Origin: Variovorax sp. Sphag1AA | GTDB taxonomy: Bacteria; Pseudomonadota; Gammaproteobacteria; Burkholderiales; Burkholderiaceae_C | Direction of reading: 5' to 3' | Length of the DNA stretch: 64,000 nt | NCBI RefSeq assembly: GCF_014192575.1 | Contig: NZ_JACHYC010000003.1 | Location: forward strand, 248,001 to 312,000 | Shown here: positions 25,674-34,181 of the stretch, piece by piece | Position numbering within the stretch: the stretch's first letter is position 1 | Layout of the letters: the number at the start of each line of letters is the position of its first letter | Translations under genes and position numbers: made by a program | Notes under the pieces: model-generated | Databases searched by the model: none | What the model was told of the DNA's origin: nothing | What the model saw: only the letters and a program-made list of their open reading frames with translations

Positions 25674-26447
25674 ATGACGGCATCAAACAGGACTGGTCTC
25701 TCGAAGAAGGTTGTCGGTCTTGTGGGCAGCATTTGCTGCCTGCCAGTAGCGGCTCAGGTCAGCGAACCGGGGTCCACCTGGCAATTTGAAATCACCCCTT
25801 ACTTGTGGCTTTCGACCATGCCACTGCACGTGGACGTCGGCGCCACTGGATCGAACGGAGCCAACCCCCCTTTCCCTGTCGCTGATACGAGCCTGGACTT
25901 CGCCGGCATGGTCGCCATGGAGGCGCGCAAGGGACCTTGGGGAGCGCTCGTCGATGCTCAGTACGTCAAGCTCGGCGTCACGGGCTCTCCGATAGTCGCG
26001 ACGCTTACGCCGTTCTCGAACGTCGACCTGACGTATGCCCAGCAAATCTGGAATCTGCTTGGGCTCTATCGCGTGACGGATGGCCCTGTTGCGATCGACC
26101 TTCTCGCCGGTGCCCGCTATCTCCACGTCAAGACAGACACCGAAATCAGTGCGCTGTCATTGCCAGGCATCGTTGGCGGGACGCGGAACAAGGGCTGGTG
26201 GGACGGCGTTGTCGGCGCCCGCGCGCTCATGCCAATCGACGCGAAGTGGTCGTTGCTGGGCTACCTCGACGTCGGAGGAGGTGGCTCCGAACTGAGCTGG
26301 CAGGCGATCGCCGGCGCGAACTATCGCTTTTCGAATGACATCGCGGTCAAGTTCGGCTACCGCTATTTCAGCTTCAAACGCGATGACGCGCCGGTAATCA
26401 AGGCGAGCATGGGAGGCTTGTACGCGGGCGTTGGATTCAAGTTCTGA
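25674..26447 (+). CDS. Outer-membrane beta-barrel protein
   Basis: A 257-residue protein with a signal peptide (KKVVGLVGSICCLPVAAQ) and then alternating beta strands with aromatic girdle residues: STWQFEITPYLWLSTMPLHV, GPWGALVDAQYVKLGV, AIDLLAGARYLHVKTDTEIS, KWSLLGYLDVGGGGS and DIAVKFGYRYFSFKRDD, ending in Phe (LYAGVGFKF) as required for BAM-mediated assembly. It resembles small porin-like or opacity-type barrels of uncharacterised function. ATG 25674 is preceded by AAGGACGAGG. It is followed 95 bp later by the SYLF protein. Confidence 0.82.
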   Translation: MTASNRTGLSKKVVGLVGSICCLPVAAQVSEPGSTWQFEITPYLWLSTMPLHVDVGATGSNGANPPFPVADTSLDFAGMVAMEARKGPWGALVDAQYVKLGVTGSPIVATLTPFSNVDLTYAQQIWNLLGLYRVTDGPVAIDLLAGARYLHVKTDTEISALSLPGIVGGTRNKGWWDGVVGARALMPIDAKWSLLGYLDVGGGGSELSWQAIAGANYRFSNDIAVKFGYRYFSFKRDDAPVIKASMGGLYAGVGFKF

Positions 26448-26542
26448 TCGTGCCGCCATTCGATCGCCGGATCGGAGGAGCCAATGCTCACCGAAAGTGC
26501 AGGGAGTTGTAGTGGCTCACAAGACCTGAAAAGGAGAAAGCT

Positions 26543-27103
26543 GTGGAACGTCGAAAAATTTTGATCATCGTTGCAGCGCTCACCTCGTTGCTGGCCAGCA
26601 GCGCGTACGCGCGAGACAAGGCCGCGCACCAGGCAGAGGTCAAGGCAAAGGCCATGCAGGCGCTTCAAGACTTCTACCAGGCCGATCCCGCGATCAAGGA
26701 CGCGGTGAACAAGGCACCCGGCTACGCGGTGTTCACTACCTACGGCTTGAGCTTCGGCCTTGGCGGAGCGGGCGGAAAGGGATTGGCGCACGACAGCAAG
26801 TCCAAGAAGGACACCTACATGAGCATCGCGCAGGCAAGCGCGGGCTTGCAGGTGGGGGCATCGGACACGCGATACCTTTTCGTCTTCAATGACGCCAAGT
26901 CGCTCGCCGACTTCATTAACAAAGGCTGGGATGCCTCTGTCGGAGCTGGCGCGGGCGCAGGCACGGGCAAGGAGGAGGCGAATGTCAAGGCGGGTGCCAT
27001 CGCTTTCACGGGCGGCACTGCTTATGTTCTGACGAAGACGGGACTTCAGGCTGGAGTCGCCCTTGGAGGCTCCAAGGTCTGGAAGGACAAGGATCTGAAC
27101 TAG
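26543..27103 (+). CDS. SYLF (Ysc84) domain lipid-binding protein
   Basis: A 186-residue exported protein. The signal peptide is ILIIVAALTSLLASSAYA. The mature part holds the SYLF domain: FYQADPAIKDAVNKAPGYAV, FTTYGLSFGLGGAGGKGLAH, YMSIAQASAGLQVGASDTRY and SVGAGAGAGTGKEEANVKAG. SYLF domains bind phosphoinositides in eukaryotes; bacterial periplasmic versions are of unclear role. Start is GTG 26543 with AAGGAGAAAG six bases upstream, which decides it. It is probably a single gene or in a pair with the barrel protein before it. Confidence 0.88.
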   Translation: MERRKILIIVAALTSLLASSAYARDKAAHQAEVKAKAMQALQDFYQADPAIKDAVNKAPGYAVFTTYGLSFGLGGAGGKGLAHDSKSKKDTYMSIAQASAGLQVGASDTRYLFVFNDAKSLADFINKGWDASVGAGAGAGTGKEEANVKAGAIAFTGGTAYVLTKTGLQAGVALGGSKVWKDKDLN

Positions 27104-27187
27104 GGCAAGCGGCGCGATCGGTAGACGCGCGCCGGGTGCTGCTTCCGATGGATGGCTGCGCCGCAGCGCCAGCTGCAGCCATATCGA

Positions 27188-28135
27188 CTAGGTGCTCGGC
27201 GGCTGCGTCCGATTCGCCCGGCGGATGACTTGTGGCGGCTGGCCATACGCGCGCAGAAACGCTCTGCGCATCCGATCGGGATCGACGAAACCGGTGTCCC
27301 TCGCCACGGTTTCGATTGGCAGATGTTGCGATTCGATCATCAGTCGGGCCGCCTCGGTCCGTAGTCGCTCGACGGCCTTCGCCGGCGTCTGCCCGGTCTC
27401 TTCCCGGAACACGCGGCCGAACTGCCGCGGACTCAGATGGGCCGCTTCGGCCAACTCGTCGACTGAAAGCTCGTTCGTCAGATGACGCTTCGCATATTCG
27501 AGCGCCTTCTGGATGCGATCGGTACGTGGCGTCAGGTCCAGCAGGGCGGAGTGTTGCGACTGGCCACCCATGCGTCGGTGATAGACCACCATTCGCTTGG
27601 CCACGAACTTGGCAATTTCGGAGCCGCAATCTTCTTCGACAAGCGCCAGTCCCAGGTCGATGCATGCCGTCGCCCCGGCCGATGTCCATATGGCCCCGTC
27701 CTGCACGAAGATGCTGTCTTCCTCCAGCTTGACCGCGGGATGGTCGCGCTTCATCTTGCCCACGTGCGCCCAGTGCGTCGTTGCACGCTTGCCATCGAGC
27801 AGCCCGGCTTGCGCCAGGTTGAAGGCGCCGGTACAGGCTGCGCCGAGTCGGCGTGAGCGCCGCTGCGATTTCTTCAGAAAGGCGAGCAGCCCGGCGGACC
27901 CTTCGGTCACGACGGTGTCGCCCACCACCAGCACGGTGTCGTAGCGCGCATTGCCGAACGGCTTCGTCCCGACCTCGACGCCGCAGGAGGACGCGACTGC
28001 GCCCCCGTGCTCGGACAACAACTCGTGCGTGTAGAGCGGCTCATCCAAGGACATGTTGGCGTACTCGAACACTGAAACGACTGCCAGCGTGAGCAGCTGG
28101 AATCCGGGATACACGACAACGCCGACGCGGATCAT
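27188..28135 (-). CDS. GlxA-type transcriptional regulator (DJ-1/PfpI + AraC)
   Basis: A 315-residue regulator with an N-terminal DJ-1/PfpI-like domain (MIRVGVVVYPGFQLLTLAVV, LGAACTGAFNLAQAGLLDGK with the elbow Cys, RATTHWAHVGKMKRDHPAV) and a C-terminal AraC double helix-turn-helix (LSVDELAEAAHLSPRQFGRV, PIETVARDTGFVDPDRMRRA). Such proteins sense small metabolites and regulate adjacent genes. It diverges from the MFS exporter at 28270 across 134 bp and is its probable regulator. A second protein with the same architecture is at 46950. Confidence 0.93.
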   Translation of the reverse strand: MIRVGVVVYPGFQLLTLAVVSVFEYANMSLDEPLYTHELLSEHGGAVASSCGVEVGTKPFGNARYDTVLVVGDTVVTEGSAGLLAFLKKSQRRSRRLGAACTGAFNLAQAGLLDGKRATTHWAHVGKMKRDHPAVKLEEDSIFVQDGAIWTSAGATACIDLGLALVEEDCGSEIAKFVAKRMVVYHRRMGGQSQHSALLDLTPRTDRIQKALEYAKRHLTNELSVDELAEAAHLSPRQFGRVFREETGQTPAKAVERLRTEAARLMIESQHLPIETVARDTGFVDPDRMRRAFLRAYGQPPQVIRRANRTQPPST

Positions 28136-28269
28136 TGAAACTCTCCTTCATGGCCTGAAAAGACGGAAACGCGACGTTTACGCCATGGGAGTTTAACGCG
28201 AAGATTTGTCCAGGTCGAGAACGGCGATGCACTCGCTCACCGTCTTTGGTCACAACAAAAGGAAAGACG

Positions 28270-29454
28270 ATGGACAAGCGACTACTCGTATTGGCACTAG
28301 GGATGTTTGCGTTGGGAACGGACACTTTCGTCGTGGCCGGCGTGCTCCCGCAGATCGCCCACTCATTCAACGTCGACATCGCGATCGCCGGCCAGTTGAC
28401 GACGGTCTACGCGATCGCCTATGCGCTGCTGGCACCGACTGTCGCCGCGGTCGCCGGCAACGTTCCCAGAAAGCAACTGATGCTCGCCGCACTGATCGTG
28501 TTCGTGCTTTCCAATCTCGCGACGGCGATGGCACCAACGTTCGCGATCGCGTTGATCTCACGCGCCTTCGCGGGCCTTGGGGCGGCGATGTACGCACCGA
28601 CAGCGACCGGAACGGGCGCGACGATCGTCGCGCCAGAACGTCGAGGCCACGCAATTGCCATCATCGTCGCCGGACTGACGGCGGCCACGGCGCTCGGCTC
28701 ACCGATCGGCACCGTCCTGGGCGGGCTCAACGACTGGCGATGGACCATGTACTTCGTCTCCGCCATCGGCGTGGCAGCCGGTCTCGGGATCGGGGGGCTC
28801 CTGCATCACGTGCCGCTGCCGCCGAAGATCGCTCTCAGGGACCGCCTGGCTCCCTTGCGTGACGCACGGGTCGGGTGGACCTTGCTCACCACCTACCTCG
28901 GGATGGCAGGGAACTTCCTCGTCTATGTCTATTTCTCTGTGGTCTTCGATCGCGTCTTGGTCAATGCGTTCATATTCGGCGCCTTGCTGGTCGTGTGGGG
29001 TGTCAGTGGCACCGTCACCAACGTGGTGCTCTCACGGGTGCTGGACAGGGTCAGCCCCACGAAGCTGATGTTTGCCGTGCTGGCCGTTCAAGCCATTGAC
29101 ATGGCATTTCTTCCTTGGACCAGCGCCTCGGTCTGGTCGGCCGCGCTGGCCATCGCGGTGTGGGGCGCCACTGGCTGGGGCATCCAGGGGCCGCAGCAGT
29201 TTCGGCTGGTGAATATCGCGCCGAGCATCGCACCGGTCCTGCTGGGCTTGAACACTGCAGCAACCTATCTGGGAGTGACGACGGCGGGCATCCTGGGCGC
29301 AGTCGGCATTCATCTGATGGGTGCCCACTACCTCAGCTTCCTGAGCGTCGGCGTCTTCGTGCTGGCGATCTTCACGTCCTACATGGCCGGTCGCCGCATT
29401 GATGCCCGCCACACTGCGGCCTCCGCGATCGCGTCGCAGCCGGTGCGTGCCTGA
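28270..29454 (+). CDS. MFS transporter, DHA1-type efflux permease
   Basis: A 394-residue inner-membrane proton-driven exporter with about 12 hydrophobic segments. The opening ALGMFALGTDTFVVAGVLPQ is characteristic of DHA1 drug exporters. LLAPTVAAVAGNVPRKQLML covers the loop 2-3 region and NDWRWTMYFVSAIGVAAGLG a later segment. ATG 28270 is preceded by AAAGGAAAG; an ATG at 28246 is in frame but lacks a site. It is transcribed away from the GlxA-type regulator. The substrate is not predictable; arabinose or chloramphenicol-type exporters are the nearest recognisable kind. Confidence 0.9.
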   Translation: MDKRLLVLALGMFALGTDTFVVAGVLPQIAHSFNVDIAIAGQLTTVYAIAYALLAPTVAAVAGNVPRKQLMLAALIVFVLSNLATAMAPTFAIALISRAFAGLGAAMYAPTATGTGATIVAPERRGHAIAIIVAGLTAATALGSPIGTVLGGLNDWRWTMYFVSAIGVAAGLGIGGLLHHVPLPPKIALRDRLAPLRDARVGWTLLTTYLGMAGNFLVYVYFSVVFDRVLVNAFIFGALLVVWGVSGTVTNVVLSRVLDRVSPTKLMFAVLAVQAIDMAFLPWTSASVWSAALAIAVWGATGWGIQGPQQFRLVNIAPSIAPVLLGLNTAATYLGVTTAGILGAVGIHLMGAHYLSFLSVGVFVLAIFTSYMAGRRIDARHTAASAIASQPVRA

Positions 29455-29504
29455 ATGCGGCCCGGTGATCGGTAGCTTGCAGGACACCCGGCCACTCCCT
29501 ATAC

Positions 29505-29520
29505 TTATCCAAATGGCTAA
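29505..29520. promoter_or_regulatory. Candidate ArsR operator overlapping the start codon
   Basis: TTATCCAAATGGCTAA is an imperfect palindrome (6 of 8 pairs) that contains the ArsR start codon ATG at 29513-29515. ArsR/SRPBCC pairs are often preceded by TTAACC-type dyads, so autorepression at this site is plausible. Confidence 0.4.
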
Positions 29521-29890
29521 CCAATGCGCCGAGCCCGCAGCTCTCACCGACATCTTCTATGCCCTGGCCGATCCCACGCGCCGGGACATCGTGAGCATGC
29601 TGGTCCGCGGGCCGGAAACAGTTTCGGTGCTCGCAGCGCCGTTCGACATGGCGTTGCCTTCGTTCATGAAGCACCTGTCGGTGCTGGAGCGAAGCGGGGT
29701 CATCCGCTCGGACAAGGTTGGCCGCGTGCGCACTTGCGAGCTTGTGCCAGCGTCGCTGAACGACGCGGAGCGCTGGCTGGCCGAGGAGCGTGCGACATGG
29801 GAAGCGCGCACCGATCGCATGGTCGCCTTCGTAGAGAGACTTCACCAGGAGAACACCCGTGCCCAAGGAAAACGCAAACGCCGCCAGTGA
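29513..29890 (+). CDS. ArsR-family repressor
   Basis: A 125-residue winged-helix protein: LTDIFYALADPTRRDIVSML, VSVLAAPFDMALPSFMKHLS (recognition helix) and VLERSGVIRSDKVGRVRTCE (wing). It has no metal-binding Cys box (ELCVCDL type is absent), placing it in the non-metal ArsR group that accompanies SRPBCC genes. There is no Shine-Dalgarno; the ATG lies very close to a TATACTTAT promoter-like stretch, so translation could be leaderless. Its end overlaps the SRPBCC gene start by 32 bp, showing a two-gene operon. Confidence 0.9.
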   Translation: MANQCAEPAALTDIFYALADPTRRDIVSMLVRGPETVSVLAAPFDMALPSFMKHLSVLERSGVIRSDKVGRVRTCELVPASLNDAERWLAEERATWEARTDRMVAFVERLHQENTRAQGKRKRRQ

Positions 29891-30344
29891 GCAGGACCTC
29901 GTCATTTCGCGCATCGTCCGCGCGCCACGCAAGCTGCTGTGGCAGGCGTGGTCCGACCCACGACTGCTCAAGGAATGGTGGTGCCCACGGCCGTGGACCA
30001 CGGAGGTGCGCGCCTTCGACATGCGTCCCGGCGGCAACTTCCACACCTTCATGCAGGGGCCGGATGGCGGTACCAGCGACAACCCCGGTTGCTTCCTCGA
30101 AGTGGTACCTGAATCGCGCATCGCGTTCACATCGATGCTGACGGGCGGATGGCGCCCAGCGACGCCGTGGATGGCCTTCTCGGCCGTCATCACCATGGCC
30201 GACGAGGCCGAAGGGACCCGCTATGTCGCGACGGTGATGCATCCCGACAAGGCGACGCGCGACCGCCACGAGGAGATGGGCTTCTACGACGGCTGGGACA
30301 CCTGTATCACGCAGCTCGACGAGTTTGCGCTGACGCTGCGCTGA
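29859..30344 (+). CDS. SRPBCC (Aha1/START-like) ligand-binding protein
   Basis: A 161-residue protein with the helix-grip fold: LVISRIVRAPRKLLWQAWSD, PRLLKEWWCPRPWTTEVRAF, DMRPGGNFHTFMQGPDG and the long C-terminal helix EMGFYDGWDTCITQLDEFAL. Such proteins bind hydrophobic ligands in a cavity. Start GTG 29859 lies behind CCAGGAGA and inside the end of the ArsR gene, so the two are coupled. The typical pairing suggests the ArsR protein controls both genes. It converges on the hydratase gene at 30346. Confidence 0.9.
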   Translation: MPKENANAASEQDLVISRIVRAPRKLLWQAWSDPRLLKEWWCPRPWTTEVRAFDMRPGGNFHTFMQGPDGGTSDNPGCFLEVVPESRIAFTSMLTGGWRPATPWMAFSAVITMADEAEGTRYVATVMHPDKATRDRHEEMGFYDGWDTCITQLDEFALTLR

Positions 30345-30345
30345 G

Positions 30346-31101
30346 TCAGAGTCGCGCTTCGGCGCGCCCGATGCCCGGGAATTCGACCACCACGGTGTCA
30401 CCCCTCTGCACCGGCAGCACGCCGACCCACGAGCCTGTTGTGACCACGGTGCCTGCTGGCACGGTTGCGCCATCGCGCGTCACATGTCGCAGCCAGATCG
30501 GCAGCAGCCAGGCAGGGTCACCCATCGAATGCGCACCCTTGCGCAGATCAGGCGCGTTGCTGCCGACGCGCGTCTCGCAAACCTGCGCAGCCCAGTCGCG
30601 TGCTGCATAAGGCACCCAGGCGCCCAGCACAAGCGCGCCATGCGATTGCTGGTCTGCGAGCTTCAGCAGGGCTGCTGTCTGCGCCGGGTCTTGCCAACGC
30701 GAATCGACGATCTCGATCGAGACGGTCATCGCGTCGATCAAGGCTGCTGCGCTCTCCGGCGTGAGCGTCGCAGCGCGTTTGGGCGTCACAGCCTCGCCGA
30801 GGCGTAGGGCGATTTCGGATTCGATGCCCGGCGTATTGAAGTGCATGTCGCCGTAGTTCGCTGGGCTGGCGCGCACGCCCGGCGGTGGCAAGGGGGCGTG
30901 TGTCAGCACGGCATCGCGCGAAGGGCCGCCGGATTTCCAATGGCCGGGCACGGCCGCACCGAACCAGCCCATCGCTTGTGCCACGCGATCCTGCATGGCA
31001 TAGGCCTGCGCAGCGTCGCGGACGCTGCCTGTCCACGCCGCAGAGTCCAAGGTGCGGCGCTCGCGCCATGCCGAGGCGAGGGCTGCCGAGAGGTCTGTCA
31101 T
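30346..31101 (-). CDS. 2-keto-4-pentenoate hydratase / oxalocrotonate decarboxylase-like
   Basis: A 251-residue member of the FAH-like hydratase superfamily. The core has WFGAAVPGHWKSGGPSRDAV, NTPGIESEIALRLG (metal ligands E-x-E), AMTVSIEIVDSRW and the C-terminal AGTVVTTGSWVGVLPVQRGD, equivalent to the VTTG strand of MhpD. ATG 31101 overlaps the Bug stop (ATGA), so it is the third cistron after the aminotransferase and Bug. Predicted chemistry is hydration or decarboxylation of a 2-oxo acid produced by the transaminase; this is inference. Expression should follow the GntR protein at 33476. Confidence 0.82.
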   Translation of the reverse strand: MTDLSAALASAWRERRTLDSAAWTGSVRDAAQAYAMQDRVAQAMGWFGAAVPGHWKSGGPSRDAVLTHAPLPPPGVRASPANYGDMHFNTPGIESEIALRLGEAVTPKRAATLTPESAAALIDAMTVSIEIVDSRWQDPAQTAALLKLADQQSHGALVLGAWVPYAARDWAAQVCETRVGSNAPDLRKGAHSMGDPAWLLPIWLRHVTRDGATVPAGTVVTTGSWVGVLPVQRGDTVVVEFPGIGRAEARL

Positions 31102-32075
31102 GCGTCCACCTTCACCTTGCCGTCCTTGACGACCTTCGCCCATTTGTCGATTTCGCTCGAAATGAACTTGGCGAACTTGTCGCGCGAGCCGCCGCCGTCT
31201 TCGGCGCCGTAGGCATCGAGCCGCTCTTGCACGTCCGGCATCGCCAGCACCGTGTTGACGTCACGATTGATCTTGTCCGCGATGCTGGACGGCAGCTTGC
31301 CAGGGCCTGCGAGTCCGTACCAGGTGGTGGCTTCGAAGCCGTCGAAGCCCTGCTCCTGCATGGTCGGAATGGTGGGGTGACCCTTGGCGCGCTTGGTCCG
31401 CGTCTGGGCCACGCCAATCACCTTGCCGCTCTTCACGTGCGGCGTGGCCGCCGTCATCGTCTCGAAGCTGTACTGGATCTGGCTGCCCATTAGGTCGGTC
31501 AGCAGGGGCCCGCTGCCTTTGTAGGGCACATGCATCGCATCGACCTTCGCCTGCAGCTTGAACATCTCCAGCGCCAAATGCTGCGCAGAGCCGGAGCCGG
31601 CCGAGCCGAAGCTCACCTTGCCGGGCTCTGCGGCGCAAAGGGAAACGATGTCCTTGACCGTCACGGCCTTCTGCGTGGGGCTGGCAATCAGCAGGTTGGG
31701 TGTCACGCCAACCAGCACGATCGGCACGAAGTCGCGCTCCACGTTGTAGCGCAGCTTGGGCTGCAGGCTGGGCGCGAGGGCGTGGCTGTTGATGTGCGCC
31801 ATCAGCAGCGTGCTGCCATCGCTCGGCTGAGTTGCCACGTACTCGGCTGCGAGCACGCCCGCGACGCCGCCCTTGTTCTCGACGATGACCGTCTGGTTCC
31901 ACATCACGGAGAGCTTCTGTGCGACCACGCGGGCCAGTGCATCGGTGCCGCCGCCCGGCGGGAAGCCCACCACGATGCGCACGGGGCCGGAGGGCCAGTC
32001 CTGTGCGAACACGCTGGGCATGCCGAGAGTGGCCGCTGCCGCGCCTGCGGCCTGGATGAATGAACGTCGCTGCAT
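31098..32075 (-). CDS. Bug/TctC-type periplasmic solute receptor
   Basis: A 325-residue receptor. The signal peptide is MQRRSFIQAAGAAAATLGMP with cleavage near VFA-QD. Core motifs are PSGPVRIVVGFPPGGGTDAL, VIVENKGGVAGVLAAEYVAT, PSDGSTLLMAH and HVPYKGSGPLLTDLMGSQI. It lies between an aminotransferase and a hydratase in one transcript and probably captures their amino or oxo acid substrate. Start ATG 32075 was chosen because the extra upstream residues have no signal-like character. Confidence 0.92.
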   Translation of the reverse strand: MQRRSFIQAAGAAAATLGMPSVFAQDWPSGPVRIVVGFPPGGGTDALARVVAQKLSVMWNQTVIVENKGGVAGVLAAEYVATQPSDGSTLLMAHINSHALAPSLQPKLRYNVERDFVPIVLVGVTPNLLIASPTQKAVTVKDIVSLCAAEPGKVSFGSAGSGSAQHLALEMFKLQAKVDAMHVPYKGSGPLLTDLMGSQIQYSFETMTAATPHVKSGKVIGVAQTRTKRAKGHPTIPTMQEQGFDGFEATTWYGLAGPGKLPSSIADKINRDVNTVLAMPDVQERLDAYGAEDGGGSRDKFAKFISSEIDKWAKVVKDGKVKVDA

Positions 32076-32109
32076 GTTGTCTCCGTTTTTTTGGTGAACG
32101 CGTGGGTGT

Positions 32110-33351
32110 TCAGGCGGCCTTCCGCAGCGCGGCCGGCGCGGCATGTGCGGCGAAGTAGTCCATCGTGGCCTGCACGCCGCTTCCGGCGAGCTTCACGCCG
32201 GCGAGCTTCAGGCCCATCTCGACACCCGCGACCATCGCGACGAGCGTGAGGTCGTTGCTGTCGCCGAGGTGGCCCATGCGGAACATGCGGCCCTTGAGCT
32301 TGCCCAGCCCCGTGCCCAGCGACAAGTCGAAGCGCTGGTGGATCAACCGGCGCAGCGCATCCGCATCGACGCCTTCGGGCGTGATGACGCCCGTCAGCAC
32401 CGGCGAGTACACAGCCGGGTCCGCGCACTGGATCGGCAGGCCCCATGCATTCACCGCGGCGCGCACGCCGGCACCCCAGCGTTGATGGCGCGCGAAGACG
32501 TTGTCCAGGCCCTCGCCGAGGATCATGTCCAGCGACTCCGAGAGGCCATAGAGCAGATTGGTGTTGGGCGTGTACGGCCAGTACCCGTCCTTGTTCATCT
32601 CGACGATCTCGTCCCAGGCCCAGAACGAGCGCGGCAGCTTGGCGCTCTTCGATGCTTCGAGCGCGCGCGGCGAGATGGCGTTGAAGCTGATGCCCGGCGG
32701 CAGCATCAGGCCCTTTTGCGAGCCGCTGATGGTCACGTCCACGCCCCATTCGTCATGGCGGAAGTCCGCGCTCGCGAGGCCGGAGATGCTGTCGACCATC
32801 AGCAGGGCGGGGTGGCCAGCCGCATCGATGGCGCGGCGCACCGAAGCGATGTCGGAGGTGACGCCGGTGGAGGTCTCGTTGTGCACCACGCATACGGCCT
32901 TGATCTTCTTGTCCGTGTCCTTGCGCAGGCGCGCCTCGATCTGGTCTGCCTGCACACCGCGGCGCCAACCCGGCGCGTACGGCAGATGCTCGTCGGTGCC
33001 GTTGAAGGCGAGGAACTCGGTCGAGATGCCCAGCCGCGTCGCCATCTTCTGCCAGAGCGATGCGAAGTGGCCGGTCTCGTACATCAGCACGTGATCGCCG
33101 GGGCTCAGTGTGTTCGACAGTGCGGCCTCCCAGGCGCCGGTGCCCGAAGCCGGGTAGATCACGACGGGGTGCTGCGTCTTGAAGATCTTCCGGATGCCCG
33201 CGAGCACCTGCCGGCCGAGCACGCCGAACTCGGGCCCGCGATGGTCGATGGTGGGCAGGCTCATCGCGCGAAGGATGCGGTCGGGCACCGGGCTCGGGCC
33301 GGGGATCTGCAGGAAGTGTCTGCCGGTGGGATGGGAGTCGAGTTGAAGCAT
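32110..33351 (-). CDS. Class V aminotransferase (serine/aspartate-glyoxylate aminotransferase-like)
   Basis: A 413-residue PLP enzyme. The opening GRHFLQIPGPSPVPDRILRA is typical of serine-glyoxylate aminotransferases and of BhcA-type aspartate-glyoxylate aminotransferases. VVIYPASGTGAWEAALSN binds the cofactor phosphate, LLMVDSISGLASADFRHDEW holds the PLP-pairing Asp, and Lys213 in SGSQKGLMLPPG is the Schiff-base lysine. It would transfer an amino group to glyoxylate. It is the first cistron of the aminotransferase-Bug-hydratase unit and diverges from the GntR gene. No other beta-hydroxyaspartate-cycle genes are visible. Confidence 0.9.
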   Translation of the reverse strand: MLQLDSHPTGRHFLQIPGPSPVPDRILRAMSLPTIDHRGPEFGVLGRQVLAGIRKIFKTQHPVVIYPASGTGAWEAALSNTLSPGDHVLMYETGHFASLWQKMATRLGISTEFLAFNGTDEHLPYAPGWRRGVQADQIEARLRKDTDKKIKAVCVVHNETSTGVTSDIASVRRAIDAAGHPALLMVDSISGLASADFRHDEWGVDVTISGSQKGLMLPPGISFNAISPRALEASKSAKLPRSFWAWDEIVEMNKDGYWPYTPNTNLLYGLSESLDMILGEGLDNVFARHQRWGAGVRAAVNAWGLPIQCADPAVYSPVLTGVITPEGVDADALRRLIHQRFDLSLGTGLGKLKGRMFRMGHLGDSNDLTLVAMVAGVEMGLKLAGVKLAGSGVQATMDYFAAHAAPAALRKAA

Positions 33352-33373
33352 GGAGCCGTCCTTTCTTTTTCAG

Positions 33374-33394
33374 TTTTGCATTCAAAACGCAAAA
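33374..33394. promoter_or_regulatory. GntR operator, copy 1
   Basis: Core TTGCATTCAAAACGCAA within a longer TTTTGC...GCAAAA dyad, 23 bp upstream of the aminotransferase start. It is nearly identical to copy 2 at 33439. Placement and repetition make it the likely binding site of the divergent GntR protein, blocking aminotransferase transcription. Confidence 0.6.
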
Positions 33395-33438
33395 TCTCAT
33401 GATGGTTATCACCTAGACACTGTGCTTGAGACCGTCTG

Positions 33439-33459
33439 AATTTGCATTCAAAATGCAAC
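33439..33459. promoter_or_regulatory. GntR operator, copy 2
   Basis: Core TTGCATTCAAAATGCAA at 33442-33458 differs from copy 1 by one base and lies exactly 66 bp from it. It ends 17 bp before the GntR start codon, suggesting autoregulation. Confidence 0.6.
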
Positions 33460-33475
33460 TCAAGGAAATGAACCC

Positions 33476-34171
33476 ATGGCGGAAGTAATCGAAATCTCGC
33501 GTCTCGCGCTGCATGACCAGGTGGCGTCCCGGCTGCGCACGATGCTCATCGAAGGGCAGATCGCACCCGGCGCCAAGCTCAACGAGCGCGAGTTGTGCGA
33601 GCAGTTGCGCGTCTCGCGGACCCCGCTGCGCGAAGCCATCAAGCTGCTGGCGGCGGAGGGGCTGGTCGACCTGCTGCCCAACCGGGGCGCGGTGGCCGTC
33701 AAGCTGACGGAGGCCGATGTGGTCAACACCTTCGAACTGCTGTCGATGCTCGAAGCCATGTCCGGCGAACTGGCGGCCCAGCGCATCACCGACGAAGAAC
33801 TGGCCGAGCTGCGTGCGCTGCACTACGAAATGCTGGCGTGCTTCTCGCGGCGCGACCTCTCCGGCTACTACCGCATCAACGCGCGAATCCACGCGGCGAT
33901 CAACGACGCGGCGAAGAACCCGCTGCTAACGAGCACCTATCGTTCGATCAACGCGCGCGTGCAGTCGCTGCGTTTTCGCACCAACCAGAACGAGACGAAG
34001 TGGGCGGATGCGGTCGCCGAACACGAAAGGATGATCGTGGCGCTCAGTGCGCGCGACCCCGCCGCGATGCGCCAGGTGCTGATCGAGCACCTCAACCGCA
34101 AGCGCGACACCGTGCTGGAGCTGCTGCGCGCCGGCGAAATCTATCCACGGCCCAACGCGGCCAAGACCTGA
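33476..34171 (+). CDS. GntR-family regulator (FadR subfamily, FCD domain)
   Basis: A 231-residue repressor-type protein. The winged helix is SRLALHDQVASRLRTMLIEG, IAPGAKLNERELCEQLRVSR and TPLREAIKLLAAEGLVDLLP. The all-helical FCD effector domain follows (ADVVNTFELLSMLEAMSGEL), with His and Asp/Asn positions for metal and carboxylate binding (RINARIHAAINDAAKN, AVAEHERMIVAL). FCD regulators sense organic acids. It is flanked by the aminotransferase unit (divergent) and the FAD/Fe-S dehydrogenase (11 bp downstream), both likely targets. AAGGAA precedes ATG 33476. Confidence 0.93.
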   Translation: MAEVIEISRLALHDQVASRLRTMLIEGQIAPGAKLNERELCEQLRVSRTPLREAIKLLAAEGLVDLLPNRGAVAVKLTEADVVNTFELLSMLEAMSGELAAQRITDEELAELRALHYEMLACFSRRDLSGYYRINARIHAAINDAAKNPLLTSTYRSINARVQSLRFRTNQNETKWADAVAEHERMIVALSARDPAAMRQVLIEHLNRKRDTVLELLRAGEIYPRPNAAKT

Positions 34172-34181
34172 AGCCTCACCC

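Noticed and set aside
32110..33351. Calling the locus a beta-hydroxyaspartate cycle
   Set aside because: The aminotransferase resembles BhcA, but the aldolase, dehydratase and imine reductase genes are not seen.
32143..33402. 419-codon plus-strand frame opposite the aminotransferase
   Set aside because: Composition and lack of motifs mark it as a shadow of the aminotransferase gene.
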